Part shown: positions 56,043 through 64,000 of the stretch, one piece after another
Layout: each line of letters opens with the position of its first letter
Numbering within the stretch: position 1 is the stretch's first letter
From: Arthrobacter dokdonellae
GTDB lineage: Bacteria > Actinomycetota > Actinomycetes > Actinomycetales > Micrococcaceae
Length of the DNA: 64,000 nt
Direction of reading: 5' to 3'
Assembly: GCF_003268655.1 (NCBI RefSeq)
Contig: NZ_CP029642.1
Span: forward strand, 1,984,001 to 2,048,000
Notes under the pieces: model-generated
Told to the model about the DNA's origin: nothing
Databases searched by the model: none
What the model saw: only the letters and a program-made list of their open reading frames with translations
Translations under genes and position numbers: made by a program

Positions 56043-56879
56043 TTACAATCCAAAAGTGCGGAGCTCGAAGCTATTGGGGGTCGATATTGTGGCGTCGGTG
56101 ACGGCGCCGCAGCCGGGGGCTGTGATGATGGCGTGGCCCTCGCCGTCGGCCACGAGCCAGAGGGTGACCGGGCTGCCGGGCTTCGGCGCAAATTCTGGCA
56201 AATCCTGGGCGCGGTAGCGGAGAAGACATTCCCGATCGGTGCCGTCGGTGACTGGTACCTGCAGAAGCAGGCTGGTTGGTATCGTGTCGGCGTTCACGCC
56301 TTTCACAACGGCCGTGACTTCACGCCAGGGCTTCTTGCCTGCGGCTTTTCGGGCATGCCTGTATGAGCGGACGAAGGCAAGCATGATGGCCAGCGCGGGC
56401 AGGAGCACGATGGCGATGTTGATCACGATCAAGCCTGTCGCAGCACGGATGCCACTGTCATGTCCTTCGATCAGCACCCCGGATAGATCCTTCGGGTCGT
56501 AGGCGAGCACGACCTGAGCGCCCGGATGCGGCAGGAACGAGCAAGGATCCGCATCAGTCACGCTGGCCGTGTGCAGCGTGCCGTCGAGCATGAACTGCAG
56601 GTCGACGCGGCAGATGGTGCTCTTACCGCCGTGAAACTCGACCCGTCCCGCGACCGTGGCGCGCACCTGTGGATAGTTCCCCCACAAGGGATGCGTGAAC
56701 AACGCCAAAACGACGACGGCGGTAGCGGCCAGCACGATGAAGGCTGCGGTGGAAATGATCGCGCCTTTGAGGCGGCCTTTCCTGACGGCCGCTGACTGCC
56801 ACACGGGGGCCTCGCCGGCGGGCGCCAGGGCAGAGGGAATCTGCAAATCTTTAGTGAGTTGCATCAGTTCCGCCTGCAC
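56043..56879 (-). CDS. Two-helix membrane protein (DUF3592-like), full-length paralog
   Basis: 278 residues, not assigned. Two hydrophobic segments (IISTAAFIVLAATAVVVLAL about 41-60; IVINIAIVLLPALAIMLAF about 150-168) enclose an exterior domain with two cysteines (ICRV... and ...DPCSFLPH) that could form a disulfide, followed by a cytosolic domain. Ends TPNSFELRTFGL. The same layout and ending (VPNAFELRAMGA) is seen in the protein at 57800-58489. DUF3592-type proteins are poorly characterised. Confidence 0.7.
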   Translation of the reverse strand: MQAELMQLTKDLQIPSALAPAGEAPVWQSAAVRKGRLKGAIISTAAFIVLAATAVVVLALFTHPLWGNYPQVRATVAGRVEFHGGKSTICRVDLQFMLDGTLHTASVTDADPCSFLPHPGAQVVLAYDPKDLSGVLIEGHDSGIRAATGLIVINIAIVLLPALAIMLAFVRSYRHARKAAGKKPWREVTAVVKGVNADTIPTSLLLQVPVTDGTDRECLLRYRAQDLPEFAPKPGSPVTLWLVADGEGHAIITAPGCGAVTDATISTPNSFELRTFGL

Positions 56880-57001
56880 CCTGTCCCCGTTCCGTCGTTA
56901 CTGGCAGGTTATCCCGGAAAGGACACGGATTACTCAATTAGGTGATCGGGATTCGGGGCGCTGCACCATCGTCGTTTGGACGTCACCCATCATCTGCACT
57001 A

Positions 57002-57460
57002 TCACTCTTCGTGCAGATTGGCCGTGCCGAACGCTTCGCGGGTCTTGTAGTTGTAGATCGTGATGCTTTGAGGGGTTCCGGTGAGGGACTTTAGTGATGC
57101 GATTAGGAACATGGCGGGGTCCTCTACGACGTTGTCCCCGGCCGCATTTTTGGTCATGGCTCCTGGATTCCATTCGACAGTTAGATCATCCCCTGGAGGA
57201 GTGGAAAAGTCCTTCAATGTCAGGACGATGCTGTCGGGTGTCTCCGTGATCACGACCTCGCCCTTGTTGTTCTGGCCTGGGAACGTCCCGATGAGCACCC
57301 GTGATGTCTTTGGCGTTAAGGTCGGTGCAGAGCCGGCGGGTGCCACCGTTGGGACTGTCACAGTTGGGGGTGGCGCTGCATCGACCAGTGCGGTAATAGT
57401 GCAGCCCGAAACAGCAATGACGACGATGGATCCGACAGCGAGTAGTCGTGCAATTTTCAT
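57002..57460 (-). CDS. Putative lipoprotein with a DM13-like domain
   Basis: 152 residues. The N-terminus MKIARLLAVGSIVVIAVSGC is a lipoprotein signal with lipobox VSGC; the Cys would be lipidated. A Pro/Thr linker follows. The segment LIGTFPGQNNKGEVVITETP, then LTLKDFSTPPGDDLTVEW, resembles DM13 domains, which are proposed to act in redox reactions at the cell surface. DM13 assignment is tentative. The ATG at 57460 follows GGAG. Confidence 0.65.
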   Translation of the reverse strand: MKIARLLAVGSIVVIAVSGCTITALVDAAPPPTVTVPTVAPAGSAPTLTPKTSRVLIGTFPGQNNKGEVVITETPDSIVLTLKDFSTPPGDDLTVEWNPGAMTKNAAGDNVVEDPAMFLIASLKSLTGTPQSITIYNYKTREAFGTANLHEE

Positions 57461-57799
57461 CGTCTCCACTTAATACCTCCGGGTTCGGCTGGCACCTTGC
57501 GATCATGCTCAATATTGCGGTGCAGTTGAGTCCTAGACCCACCGGGACGAACAGGAGCCGTACGTGGCCGAAGACTGGATGCCTGAGGGTAGTGGAATGC
57601 AATCTTCAAGGTCCGGGTTCGCACTTGGTTCAGCGTGGGGCGTGAAAAATCAATCGCGTCGAATGCTGGGCAGTTATTGCACGCCCAAGGACACTGGCGA
57701 TGCCATGACCGCTACAGCTCCGTTGTCGAATCGGTAACAGATAGGCGATCAATGAGGAGTGTGGGCTTGCCGGGTTTCAAAGGCGATGTCGGCTGAAAG
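57461..57799. other. 339-base gap, nothing recognised
   Basis: No gene, clear hairpin terminator or repeat was seen. It should contain the promoter of the lipoprotein gene on the minus strand. Confidence 0.5.
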
Positions 57800-58489
57800 T
57801 CATGCTCCCATCGCTCGGAGTTCGAAGGCGTTCGGTACTTCTAGTTGTACGAGCCAGAGCTTTGGATCGTTTTTCTCTGACAGGAGTGCGGCTTTTCCTC
57901 CATCGGTTGCCATGGCAAGTACGAAAGGGACTCCAACTTTCGGTAAGGGATGCCATGGGCTCGGGCCACGGTGGCGGAGGACGAATTGCTGTCGTTGGCC
58001 CGCGGTGTTTTCGGCTTCAAGCAGGAGAGTCGTCCGGCCGCCGTCCTGAGAACGCCCCTTCAAAGTGGCAGTGACTTCGTGCCAGATCGGACACTTGGCG
58101 ATAAGGCGGCGAACTTGCCGGTATGGGATAGCCGCCTTCGCCAGATATAAGCCAGTCAAAGCGATGGACATGATTGCCATCATCCCCATTTCCCACGGCC
58201 AGGTGTACGCGTTGGAACGAGGGTCAACGACATGGATGGCATGAGGGGAGCTTGGTTCTAAAGCAATCTGCAGTACAGTGCCCATCGGAGGGGCTTTCGC
58301 GCATTCGATTGGTTCGCGAGTTGTTCCTTCGACTTGCTTTCCGTCAAGAGTGAAAACAATATTCTGCTGGCATTGTCTATCTGCTCGAGAGTCGATATGG
58401 ACTAGACCGGTCACCACTCCATCGACACGCTGGTAGCCAGCTGTGAACGGGGCAATTGCAGAACCGACGAAATATGAGGAAAACGTCAC
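57800..58489 (-). CDS. Two-helix membrane protein paralog, probably 5'-truncated by the IS110 element
   Basis: 229 residues from a GTG at 58487-58489, ending VPNAFELRAMGA like the 56043 gene. The frame stays open upstream through SLARSLRISLLVAFVVFAST, an apparent first membrane helix, up to the IS110 transposase end at 58572, where no start codon is found. The full paralog has ~35 more N-terminal residues. So the true start was probably lost on IS110 insertion and the GTG is at best a secondary start. The exterior Cys pair (DRQCQQ, PIECAK) is conserved. Confidence 0.6.
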   Translation of the reverse strand: MTFSSYFVGSAIAPFTAGYQRVDGVVTGLVHIDSRADRQCQQNIVFTLDGKQVEGTTREPIECAKAPPMGTVLQIALEPSSPHAIHVVDPRSNAYTWPWEMGMMAIMSIALTGLYLAKAAIPYRQVRRLIAKCPIWHEVTATLKGRSQDGGRTTLLLEAENTAGQRQQFVLRHRGPSPWHPLPKVGVPFVLAMATDGGKAALLSEKNDPKLWLVQLEVPNAFELRAMGA

Positions 58490-58571
58490 AGTAGAAGCGA
58501 AAACGACGAAGGCGACCAGCAGTGAAATTCGTAGTGATCTTGCCAGCGAACTGATACGAAAATAGGGTGGG

Positions 58572-59825
58572 TTAGGCCGCCTGGGTGAGTGTCACCTCGT
58601 ATCCAAGCTGCTTGAGTGCCCTGAGGGCGTGTTGGCGGGTCCTGTCGTTGTTGGCCTGGTCGTATCGGCGCGGGTGTGGTTCTTCGTAGGCGACGCCGTT
58701 GGCGAGCATGTTCCAGATGTCCGTGATGAGTGTGTGTCCGGTGGCGACGATGGCGCGGGGCTTGCCGCGGCGGTTGGCGATTCTTTTGTAGCGTGTGGGC
58801 AGGAAGCCGCCCTTTTGCTTGGCGATGTTCAGCGCGGCCTGCCCGAGGGCGGCCTTGAGGTACTTGTCGCCCTTGCTGGTCGCGGCGGGCTTGTGGCGGC
58901 CGGCGGATTCGTTGTTGCCGGGCGCGACGCCGGCCCAGGAAGCGAGTTGGGCCGAGGTGGGAAACGCGGCCATGTTCCCGCCTGTTTCGGCGATGATGAC
59001 TTGGGCGATGGTGGTCTTCACGCCCGGGATCGTGGAGAGCAGTTCGATGTCGGTGCGAAAGGGCGCAAACGCCTCGGTGATCTGCGCATCGAGGGCGGCC
59101 AGGCGTGCCTGCTGGGCGTTCAGCTCGTCCAGGTGGAAGGCGACCATGAACGCGTCGTGTGCGGTGAAGCGGATCCCGGTGAGGGCCTGCTCCAGCTCGT
59201 CGGTCTTGTTCTTCAGCCGGCCCTTGGCCAAGGCGGCCAGCGCCTTCGGGTCGCGTTCACCGCCGGCCAGGGCGCGCAGGATCAGCGTGGAGGTCACCCC
59301 GTCCAGGTCCGAGACCACGGAGGAGAGCTTGCTTCCGGTGCTTTCCAGGTACTTCTCCAGCCGCTGCAGTTCACTGGCGCGCCCGAAGGTGATCGTGCTG
59401 CGGGCCCGGGTCAAATCCCGCAACACCCGGATTGGCGGGGGTGGCACGAACGAAGGTGCGAGCATCCCCCACGAGGCGGTCTTCGCCAGCCAGTGGGCAT
59501 CGGAAACGTCCGTCTTGCGCCCTGGCAGGTTCCGTGCCTGGCGGGCGTTGACCAGCTGCACCGGGACGGTGTCCTCGAGCAGGTAGAAGTACGGCTTCCA
59601 ATAATCGCTGGTGGACTCCATCACGACCAACTCCAGCTGCGCTTCTTCCAGGAACGCCTTCAGCTTCATGATCTCCGGCACCGTCGCACCCCAGGTCGTG
59701 ACCTCGGAATGGTACCGGTTGCGCTGGGTCGAGGGCACCCTCACGCAAACCTTCACATCACTCTTGGACACATCCATGCCCGCCACACGGCGGTACACCA
59801 CATCATTCGGATCCTTGGTTCCCAT
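58572..59825 (-). CDS. IS110-family transposase (DEDD recombinase)
   Basis: 417 residues. N-terminal RuvC-like DEDD catalytic domain: GMDVSKSDVKVCVRV near the start (Asp), VMESTSDYWKPYFYLL (Glu), GRKTDVSDAHWLAK (Asp, Asp). C-terminal transposase_20 domain with STIPGVKTTIAQVIIAETGG and ASWAGVAPGNNESAG, carrying the catalytic Ser. ATG 59825 is used; a longer frame to 59936 lacks family similarity. Apparently intact. Family knowledge: such enzymes are guided by a bridge RNA from the element's own non-coding flank. Confidence 0.92.
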   Translation of the reverse strand: MGTKDPNDVVYRRVAGMDVSKSDVKVCVRVPSTQRNRYHSEVTTWGATVPEIMKLKAFLEEAQLELVVMESTSDYWKPYFYLLEDTVPVQLVNARQARNLPGRKTDVSDAHWLAKTASWGMLAPSFVPPPPIRVLRDLTRARSTITFGRASELQRLEKYLESTGSKLSSVVSDLDGVTSTLILRALAGGERDPKALAALAKGRLKNKTDELEQALTGIRFTAHDAFMVAFHLDELNAQQARLAALDAQITEAFAPFRTDIELLSTIPGVKTTIAQVIIAETGGNMAAFPTSAQLASWAGVAPGNNESAGRHKPAATSKGDKYLKAALGQAALNIAKQKGGFLPTRYKRIANRRGKPRAIVATGHTLITDIWNMLANGVAYEEPHPRRYDQANNDRTRQHALRALKQLGYEVTLTQAA

Positions 59826-60180
59826 CACAATCCCTCCAACGGTACAGACATGCTGCGCCCCGGCACGGGGTGCGTGCCCGTGAAGGGGAGGGCGGGATAA
59901 AACTAAGGAAACTGATACGCGTGCTCGAAGCAACAATCCACGGTGCCCATGGAAGCCCTCCGCGCCAAGCTAGTCCACAAGCTCAAGGCATCATAGTCGC
60001 ACCGGCGTCGACGATCACAGACACCACCATCATCACCCCGGCAACACCGCCGGGCAAGGGCACACGGCGCCACGGAAGCGCACACACGGCGCCACGGAAG
60101 CGCACACATTTTCGGCACCCACTGGCGCGGCGAAGCCGCCCATTTGCTAGGCCGAAATGCTGGGGGAAGCTGAGGTAGCT
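59826..60180 (-). ncRNA. Candidate bridge RNA region of the IS110 element
   Basis: Non-coding 5' flank of the IS110 transposase. In the IS110 group the guide (bridge) RNA is encoded upstream of the transposase. The stretch is GC-rich, with potential stems (CCCCGGC..GCCGGG near 60037-60054; GGCGCGGC..GCCGCC near 60127-60141) and a 22-bp tandem duplication at 60061-60104. Extent and folding are not determined. The rest of 60181-60330 shows nothing recognised. Confidence 0.35.
60061..60104 (+). repeat. 22-bp tandem duplication
   Basis: CACACGGCGCCACGGAAGCG plus CA, present twice head-to-tail at 60061-60082 and 60083-60104, upstream of the IS110 transposase. May be a copy-slippage product or part of the RNA structure. 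Confidence 0.85.
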
Positions 60181-60330
60181 GAGCCGTCGCCTTGAGGCCG
60201 ATACCCTCAGGCAATGCCATCGTTTCAGTCACCAGATGATCGATCTGTCATGCACCAAACATAGCCCACTGCCTCCTACGAAATTCCTTACGTGGACTTA
60301 TACCTGCACGTCTGTCGAGAACTGCGGGCT

Positions 60331-60420
60331 TGTGTCGCCTGCCAGGAGGATGGGACCGCTGTAGCCCGTTTTTTGCCACCTTCATGGGACCACTTGTTTA
60401 GCCAGTCATGGGACCGTCCG
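60331..60420 (+). repeat. Left end of an IS21-type element with three ATGGGACC repeats
   Basis: ATGGGACC at 60350, 60384 and 60408. IS21 elements carry several short direct repeats near each end as IstA binding sites, and this cluster is 100 bases before the istA start. The terminal TG at about 60331 (TGTGTCGCC) fits an IS21 end but is not proven. Confidence 0.6.
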
Positions 60421-60517
60421 GCGTGTTGTGCCGGGGAGTTCTCCGCTTCCTTGTTTGAACATCGCGTCAGTGTTCTCGGCGTGGAGGTCAACGGGGATGG
60501 TTTTCAGGGAGGTCAGC

Positions 60518-61645
60518 GTGGTTGAGATTCGGGAAGTTTTACGGGCATGGCTTGCTGGTGCGGGGTTGCGCACAGTGGGCGAGCGGGCCGGGGTGGATAG
60601 GAAAACGGCACGCCGTTATGTGCAGGCTGCTGAGGCGGCGGGCCTGGTGCGCGACGCCGGGCCCGGCGCGGTCACTGACGAGCTCGTCGGGGCCGTGGTC
60701 GCCGCCGTCCGCCCGTCACGGCCGAACGGGCACGGGCAGGCGTGGGAGGAGCTGGCCGGGCATGAGGAGCAGATCCGGGCCTGGGTCACCGGGACGGGGA
60801 CGGGGAAGGCGGGCCGGGCGCTGAATCTGGTGAAGGTCCACGAGCTGCTGGCCCGCCAGGGCTGCCAGGTGCCGTATCGGACGCTGCACCGTTTCGCGAC
60901 GGAGCGGTGCGGGTACCGGGTCAAGGCGACGACGGTGCGCGTCGCCGATGGAGAGCCTGGGGTGGAGTGCCAGATCGACTTCGCCTACATGGGCACCATC
61001 ACCGACGCCGAGACGGGCCGGGACCGGAAGGTGCACGCGCTGATCTTCACCGCCGTGTATTCCCGGCACATGTTCGTCTGGCTGACGTATACCCAGACCC
61101 TGGCGGCGGTGGTTGCCGGGTGCGAGATGGCGTGGGCGTTCTTTGGCGGTGTCTTCAAGGTCCTGATTCCGGACAACATGAAGCCGGTGGTGACGGCCGC
61201 GGAGCCGGTGAATCCGCGTTTCTCCACGGGCTGGCTCGATTACGCCGCCCATGCCGGGTTCGCCACCGATGCCGCCCGCGTCAGGACACCGACCGATAAG
61301 CCCCGCGTGGAGCGGGTGGTGCAGTATGTGCGCGGGAATTTCTTTGCCGGCGAGGTCTTCGCGGACTTGGAAGATGCCCAGGCCCGGGCGGTGTTCTGGT
61401 GCCAGGAAAAGGCCGGGATGCGTATTCATGGCACGACGCAGGCGCGCCCGGCGGAGGTCTTCACCGCCGAGGAAGCCCCGGCCTTGTTGCCGGCCCCGGC
61501 GGACTATGACGTGCCCTTGTTCAAGGACGCGAAGGTGCACCGTGACCACCACCTGTTGACTGAACAGCCTGCCGGGTTTGGGCATGTCGCAGAGGGACGG
61601 GTCAGCTGGGGACATAGCGTCTTGGATCATGGTCGAAGAATCTGA
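60518..61645 (+). pseudogene. istA: IS21-family transposase IstA, C-terminally truncated
   Basis: 375 residues of a protein normally ~500. N-terminal HTH (EIREVLRAWLAGAGLRTVGE, KTARRYVQAAEAAGL). DDE catalytic residues in VECQIDFAYMG, IPDNMKPVV and KPRVERVVQYVRG. Family sequence stops at KDAKVHRDHH (about 61553); the tail HLLTEQPAGFGH... is unrelated and the protein ends inside the recombinase leader. No istB follows. GTG 60518 has GGGAGG 6 bases upstream. The element was evidently interrupted by the recombinase operon. Confidence 0.85.
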
Positions 61646-62792
61646 TTGTTCCAGGGAGTTGGAATATCTGCGTGTGCCTGCGGTCGGTTCGCTGGAGGCA
61701 ACCGGGTCGCGGTGGGAGCCGTATCGGCTGGTGGGCGCGGACGGCGGAACAGTCCATGCCGTCGAGGCGTTTTTCGCTGATCTGCTGGCGGCCGGGCGCA
61801 GCGAGGCAACCGTCCGCTCGTATGGCATGGATCTGCTGCGCTGGTTCCGTTTCTTGTGGGCGATTGGCGTGGCCTGGGATCGTGCATCCCGGATCGAGGC
61901 GCGGGATTTCTGCCGCTGGCTGGCGGTAGTGGCCCGGGAAGGCCGCGGGTATTCAATTTCGGCCCGGCTCCACAGCGAGACGGTGCTGCGGGGCTTCTAC
62001 GATTTCCACCGCGATGTCGGATCGGGCCCGTTGGTCAATCCGTTCCCGCTTGCTCGGTCCCGACGCACCGGACGGGCGAACGCCCATCACAATCCTATGG
62101 ATCCCTACCGGCTGGAAAAGTCGGGCTTGTACCGGCCCAAGCCGCAGCGCAGGATTCCACGGAGCATCCCTGATCGGGTTTTCGACGACATCTTCGCGAA
62201 GTTGCGCTCGAACAGGGACCGCGCCATGGTGGCCTTCTACGTGTCTACCGGTGCGCGCGCCTCGGAGTTGTTATCGGCCACTCAGGGAGGCGTGGACCCC
62301 GGAAGGCAACTGATAACGGTGGTGCGCAAGGGAACCCGGGAAGTGCAGGAATTGCCGGCGTCACCAGACGCGTTTGTGTGGCTACGTTTGTATCAGGTCG
62401 AGATGAAAGATGCGATCGGGCAGGGTCCGCTGCAGCCGTTGTGGTGGACGCTGGACCGGCCGGCGCGGCCATTGACCTACCACGCGGCACACCGGATGTT
62501 TGAGCGTGCCGGCCAGGCGGCCGGCCAAGAAGCAACGCTACACGCGCTTCGGCACACCGCTGCCTACCGGATGGCCGAGGACCCCTCGATGCCGCTCACA
62601 GACGTGCAATACGTCCTTGGTCATGCCCGGCTGACGACCACCCAGATTTACATCACGCCGCGAAAGGAGGACGTGATCGCCCGCGTGTTGGCGCACCACT
62701 CCGCCCGCGACCGCATCGAGCAGCCGCCCCCGGCGGCGCCGGGCTACTCGCCAGAAACCCTCGCCGTGCTCTTTGGAAAGGCCACACCATGA
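61629..62792 (+). CDS. Tyrosine recombinase, Tn554 TnpA-like
   Basis: 387 residues. N-terminal SAM-like domain (about 40-140) and catalytic core with Arg in VSTGARASELL, His/Arg in LHALRHTAAYRM, His in LGHARLTTTQIYI with Tyr as nucleophile. The ATG at 61629 is used; no good ribosome-binding site. The stop overlaps the next gene (ATGA at 62789-62792). A tandem arrangement of tyrosine recombinases is the mark of Tn554-like or recombinase-in-trio elements. Confidence 0.9.
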   Translation: MVEESDCSRELEYLRVPAVGSLEATGSRWEPYRLVGADGGTVHAVEAFFADLLAAGRSEATVRSYGMDLLRWFRFLWAIGVAWDRASRIEARDFCRWLAVVAREGRGYSISARLHSETVLRGFYDFHRDVGSGPLVNPFPLARSRRTGRANAHHNPMDPYRLEKSGLYRPKPQRRIPRSIPDRVFDDIFAKLRSNRDRAMVAFYVSTGARASELLSATQGGVDPGRQLITVVRKGTREVQELPASPDAFVWLRLYQVEMKDAIGQGPLQPLWWTLDRPARPLTYHAAHRMFERAGQAAGQEATLHALRHTAAYRMAEDPSMPLTDVQYVLGHARLTTTQIYITPRKEDVIARVLAHHSARDRIEQPPPAAPGYSPETLAVLFGKATP

Positions 62793-64000
62793 GCATCAGC
62801 GCCGTTATGGCCCCGGCAGAACAAAGCAAAGACACCAACGGCGACTGGCCACCACAGTCGGATGACACCAGGGACGTGGCCGCATGGCGGGCACGGTTTC
62901 CCCCGAGGCCCACCGTCGATCGGTGGCCGGCCACCGGCGTTGACAGGCGGACCTTGGATCAACGGGCGTCGGAAGCGCTGTGTGCCCCGGTATCGAAATC
63001 GATGCGGCTGCTGGGCCTTCGCGGATTGTTGATGCTCCTGGACTGGTTGTCAGAGCACCCGGGCGACACCTGGCAGGAACGATGGCTGGCCAGCGGAGCG
63101 GACGCGGCGGGCGACGACTGGGCCGAGCTGCCCGCCCGGTGGCTACGTGAGCGCGGCGACTACTCGCCCTCCCGGCTGGAGGTGATGACCAGTTCCTTCC
63201 TGATCGCCGTCGGACTCGATGTGGTTCGCCCGTCCTTGCGGTGGCTGCTGACCGGAGGAAAGAAACGCAAGCTGGTCCGTCACCTGACCCGTACCCGCGA
63301 CGGTGAAGGATTCGCCCGGCTGGGCGACCACTGCGAGCGTGACGAGACAGTCGGCACCGACGTGGGCAAGCACGTGCTGTTTCGTTGCGCCGTGATCGTC
63401 GCCGCAAAAGGCGGCACAGTCGAGGACATCACCGTCGGTGATGTCCTCGAGGTCATCGACCTGGAGAAGGAGATTCGCGCCAAAGCACCCTCAGCCGGGG
63501 CGAGCATCCGCGTCCTGCGGCAAACCGGGATCATTACAGCAGACGTACCGAGCCTCAAACAGATCCACAGCACCGGGCAACGCACCGTCGAACAACTCGT
63601 CGACCGCTACAACATTGCCTGCATCCCAATACGCGACCTGCTGGTCGACTACCTGCGTGAGCGGCAGCCGTCCGTCGACTACTCCACACTGCTGTCGCTG
63701 GCCTACGCGCTGGTCCGCTGCTTCTGGGCCGACCTGGAACGCCACCACCAGGGCATCGAATCGTTGAACCTACCCCGCAATATTGCCGGGGCGTGGAAGC
63801 GACGACTGAGCACCAAAATTCGCACCATTGTCCGCGACGGCAAGGAAATCCAGATCGAGACCGAGCGACTGTCGCACCTGGATATTCTGGCAGCGGTCCG
63901 GGCGTTCTACCTCGACCTGTCCCAGTGGGCATTAGAAGACCCTAGCCGGTGGGCCCCATGGGTGGCACCGTGTCCTATCAGCCAGGACGATCTGTCACGC
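62789..64000 (+). CDS. Large tyrosine recombinase, Tn554 TnpB-like, N-terminal part
   Basis: The frame is open for 404 codons from the ATG overlapping the preceding stop to the last base of the window, so the gene is incomplete. It begins MSISAVMAPAEQSKD. Readable segments include KSMRLLGLRGLLMLLDWLSE, VSYSTLL-type SVDYSTLLSLAYALVRCFW and LSHLDILAAVRAFYLDLSQW. The catalytic core is not yet reached. TnpB-type proteins are ~650-700 residues, so the expected recombinase motifs lie beyond the window. Assignment rests on coupling to the TnpA-like gene. Confidence 0.65.
   Translation, partial: MSISAVMAPAEQSKDTNGDWPPQSDDTRDVAAWRARFPPRPTVDRWPATGVDRRTLDQRASEALCAPVSKSMRLLGLRGLLMLLDWLSEHPGDTWQERWLASGADAAGDDWAELPARWLRERGDYSPSRLEVMTSSFLIAVGLDVVRPSLRWLLTGGKKRKLVRHLTRTRDGEGFARLGDHCERDETVGTDVGKHVLFRCAVIVAAKGGTVEDITVGDVLEVIDLEKEIRAKAPSAGASIRVLRQTGIITADVPSLKQIHSTGQRTVEQLVDRYNIACIPIRDLLVDYLRERQPSVDYSTLLSLAYALVRCFWADLERHHQGIESLNLPRNIAGAWKRRLSTKIRTIVRDGKEIQIETERLSHLDILAAVRAFYLDLSQWALEDPSRWAPWVAPCPISQDDLSR

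Larger units (their letters stand above)
58540..60180 (-). mobile_element. IS110-family insertion sequence (ends approximate)
   Basis: Comprises the IS110 transposase and a long non-coding 5' flank. IS110 elements lack inverted repeats, so the ends cannot be set from sequence alone. The right end must lie within the ~80 bases between the transposase stop (58572) and the truncated membrane gene. The left end lies somewhere upstream of 59825, before the IS21 end near 60331. Confidence 0.7.
61556..64000 (+). mobile_element. Tn554-type integrase operon inserted in istA (right end outside window)
   Basis: From the loss of IstA similarity (~61556) on, two overlapping recombinase genes run to the window edge. 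Tn554-family elements encode three recombinases (TnpA, TnpB, TnpC) in tandem at one end, followed by cargo. The third gene and any cargo would lie beyond 64000. The left boundary is an estimate. Confidence 0.6.

Overview
The window is GC-rich, densely coded DNA from an actinobacterium. The gene orders pyrG-nudix-xerD, parA-scpA-scpB-rluB-tyrA-cmk-plsC-der and gcvH-garA-merR-BFN-merR...gcvP are actinobacterial. The methylcitrate operon, class II DAHP synthase, FHA/GarA protein and many GTG/TTG starts suggest Micrococcaceae, most likely Arthrobacter or a close relative. This is inferred from content, not from a database match. There are no rRNA genes and one tRNA (Pro, GGG).

Layout. 1-2459: end of pyrG, an ADP-ribose-type NUDIX hydrolase and xerD. 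2460-21370: an accessory block between xerD and parA, two genes that lie close together in many actinobacteria. It holds a decayed formamidase, a MutT-like NUDIX enzyme, a cupin, the propionate catabolism genes (prpD-prpB-prpC under a GntR regulator, divergent from prpE), an acyl-CoA ligase with a ketosynthase, an orphan Vsr/DUF559-type endonuclease beside a 5 x 31-bp array, a CitA/DcuS-type two-component system divergent from a dctA-type transporter, and an ABC transporter pair. 21573-29839: the chromosome segregation/ribosome maturation block and tRNA-Pro. 29981-34567: a small membrane protein, a frameshifted SRPBCC gene with a truncated ArsR gene, an FAD monooxygenase, and a membrane protein-USP-crcB-crcB operon. 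34766-42943: the glycine cleavage/GarA/MerR/BFN cluster, interrupted by a second orphan endonuclease bracketed by 58-bp palindromes and by an orphan ParA ATPase. 43371-55542: pyc, an EspI-like ParA ATPase, fadD15, a ROK glucokinase, an esterase, plsC and aroG. 55543-64000: a mobile or decaying end with two related membrane proteins, a lipoprotein, an IS110 element, an IS21 istA cut off by a Tn554-type recombinase operon, and a second recombinase running off the window.

How it works together. Propionyl-CoA from odd-chain fatty acids or propionate is made by PrpE and burned through PrpC, PrpD and PrpB. Two TGTATACA palindromes in the gntR-prpE intergenic region are the likely control sites. Pyc, citrate-type sensing, dicarboxylate uptake and glucokinase suggest flexible central carbon use. 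GarA links 2-oxoglutarate metabolism to Ser/Thr kinase signalling.

Most unusual features. (1) The two orphan endonuclease paralogs share an identical 16-bp upstream box containing a perfect DnaA-box 9-mer, exactly 32 nt before the ATG, and both genes are bracketed by repeats. (2) A dispersed repeat family sits at gene 3' ends and can supply the stop codon. (3) An IS110 element has a long non-coding 5' flank that could encode a bridge RNA, and it abuts a membrane-protein gene that lacks its start.
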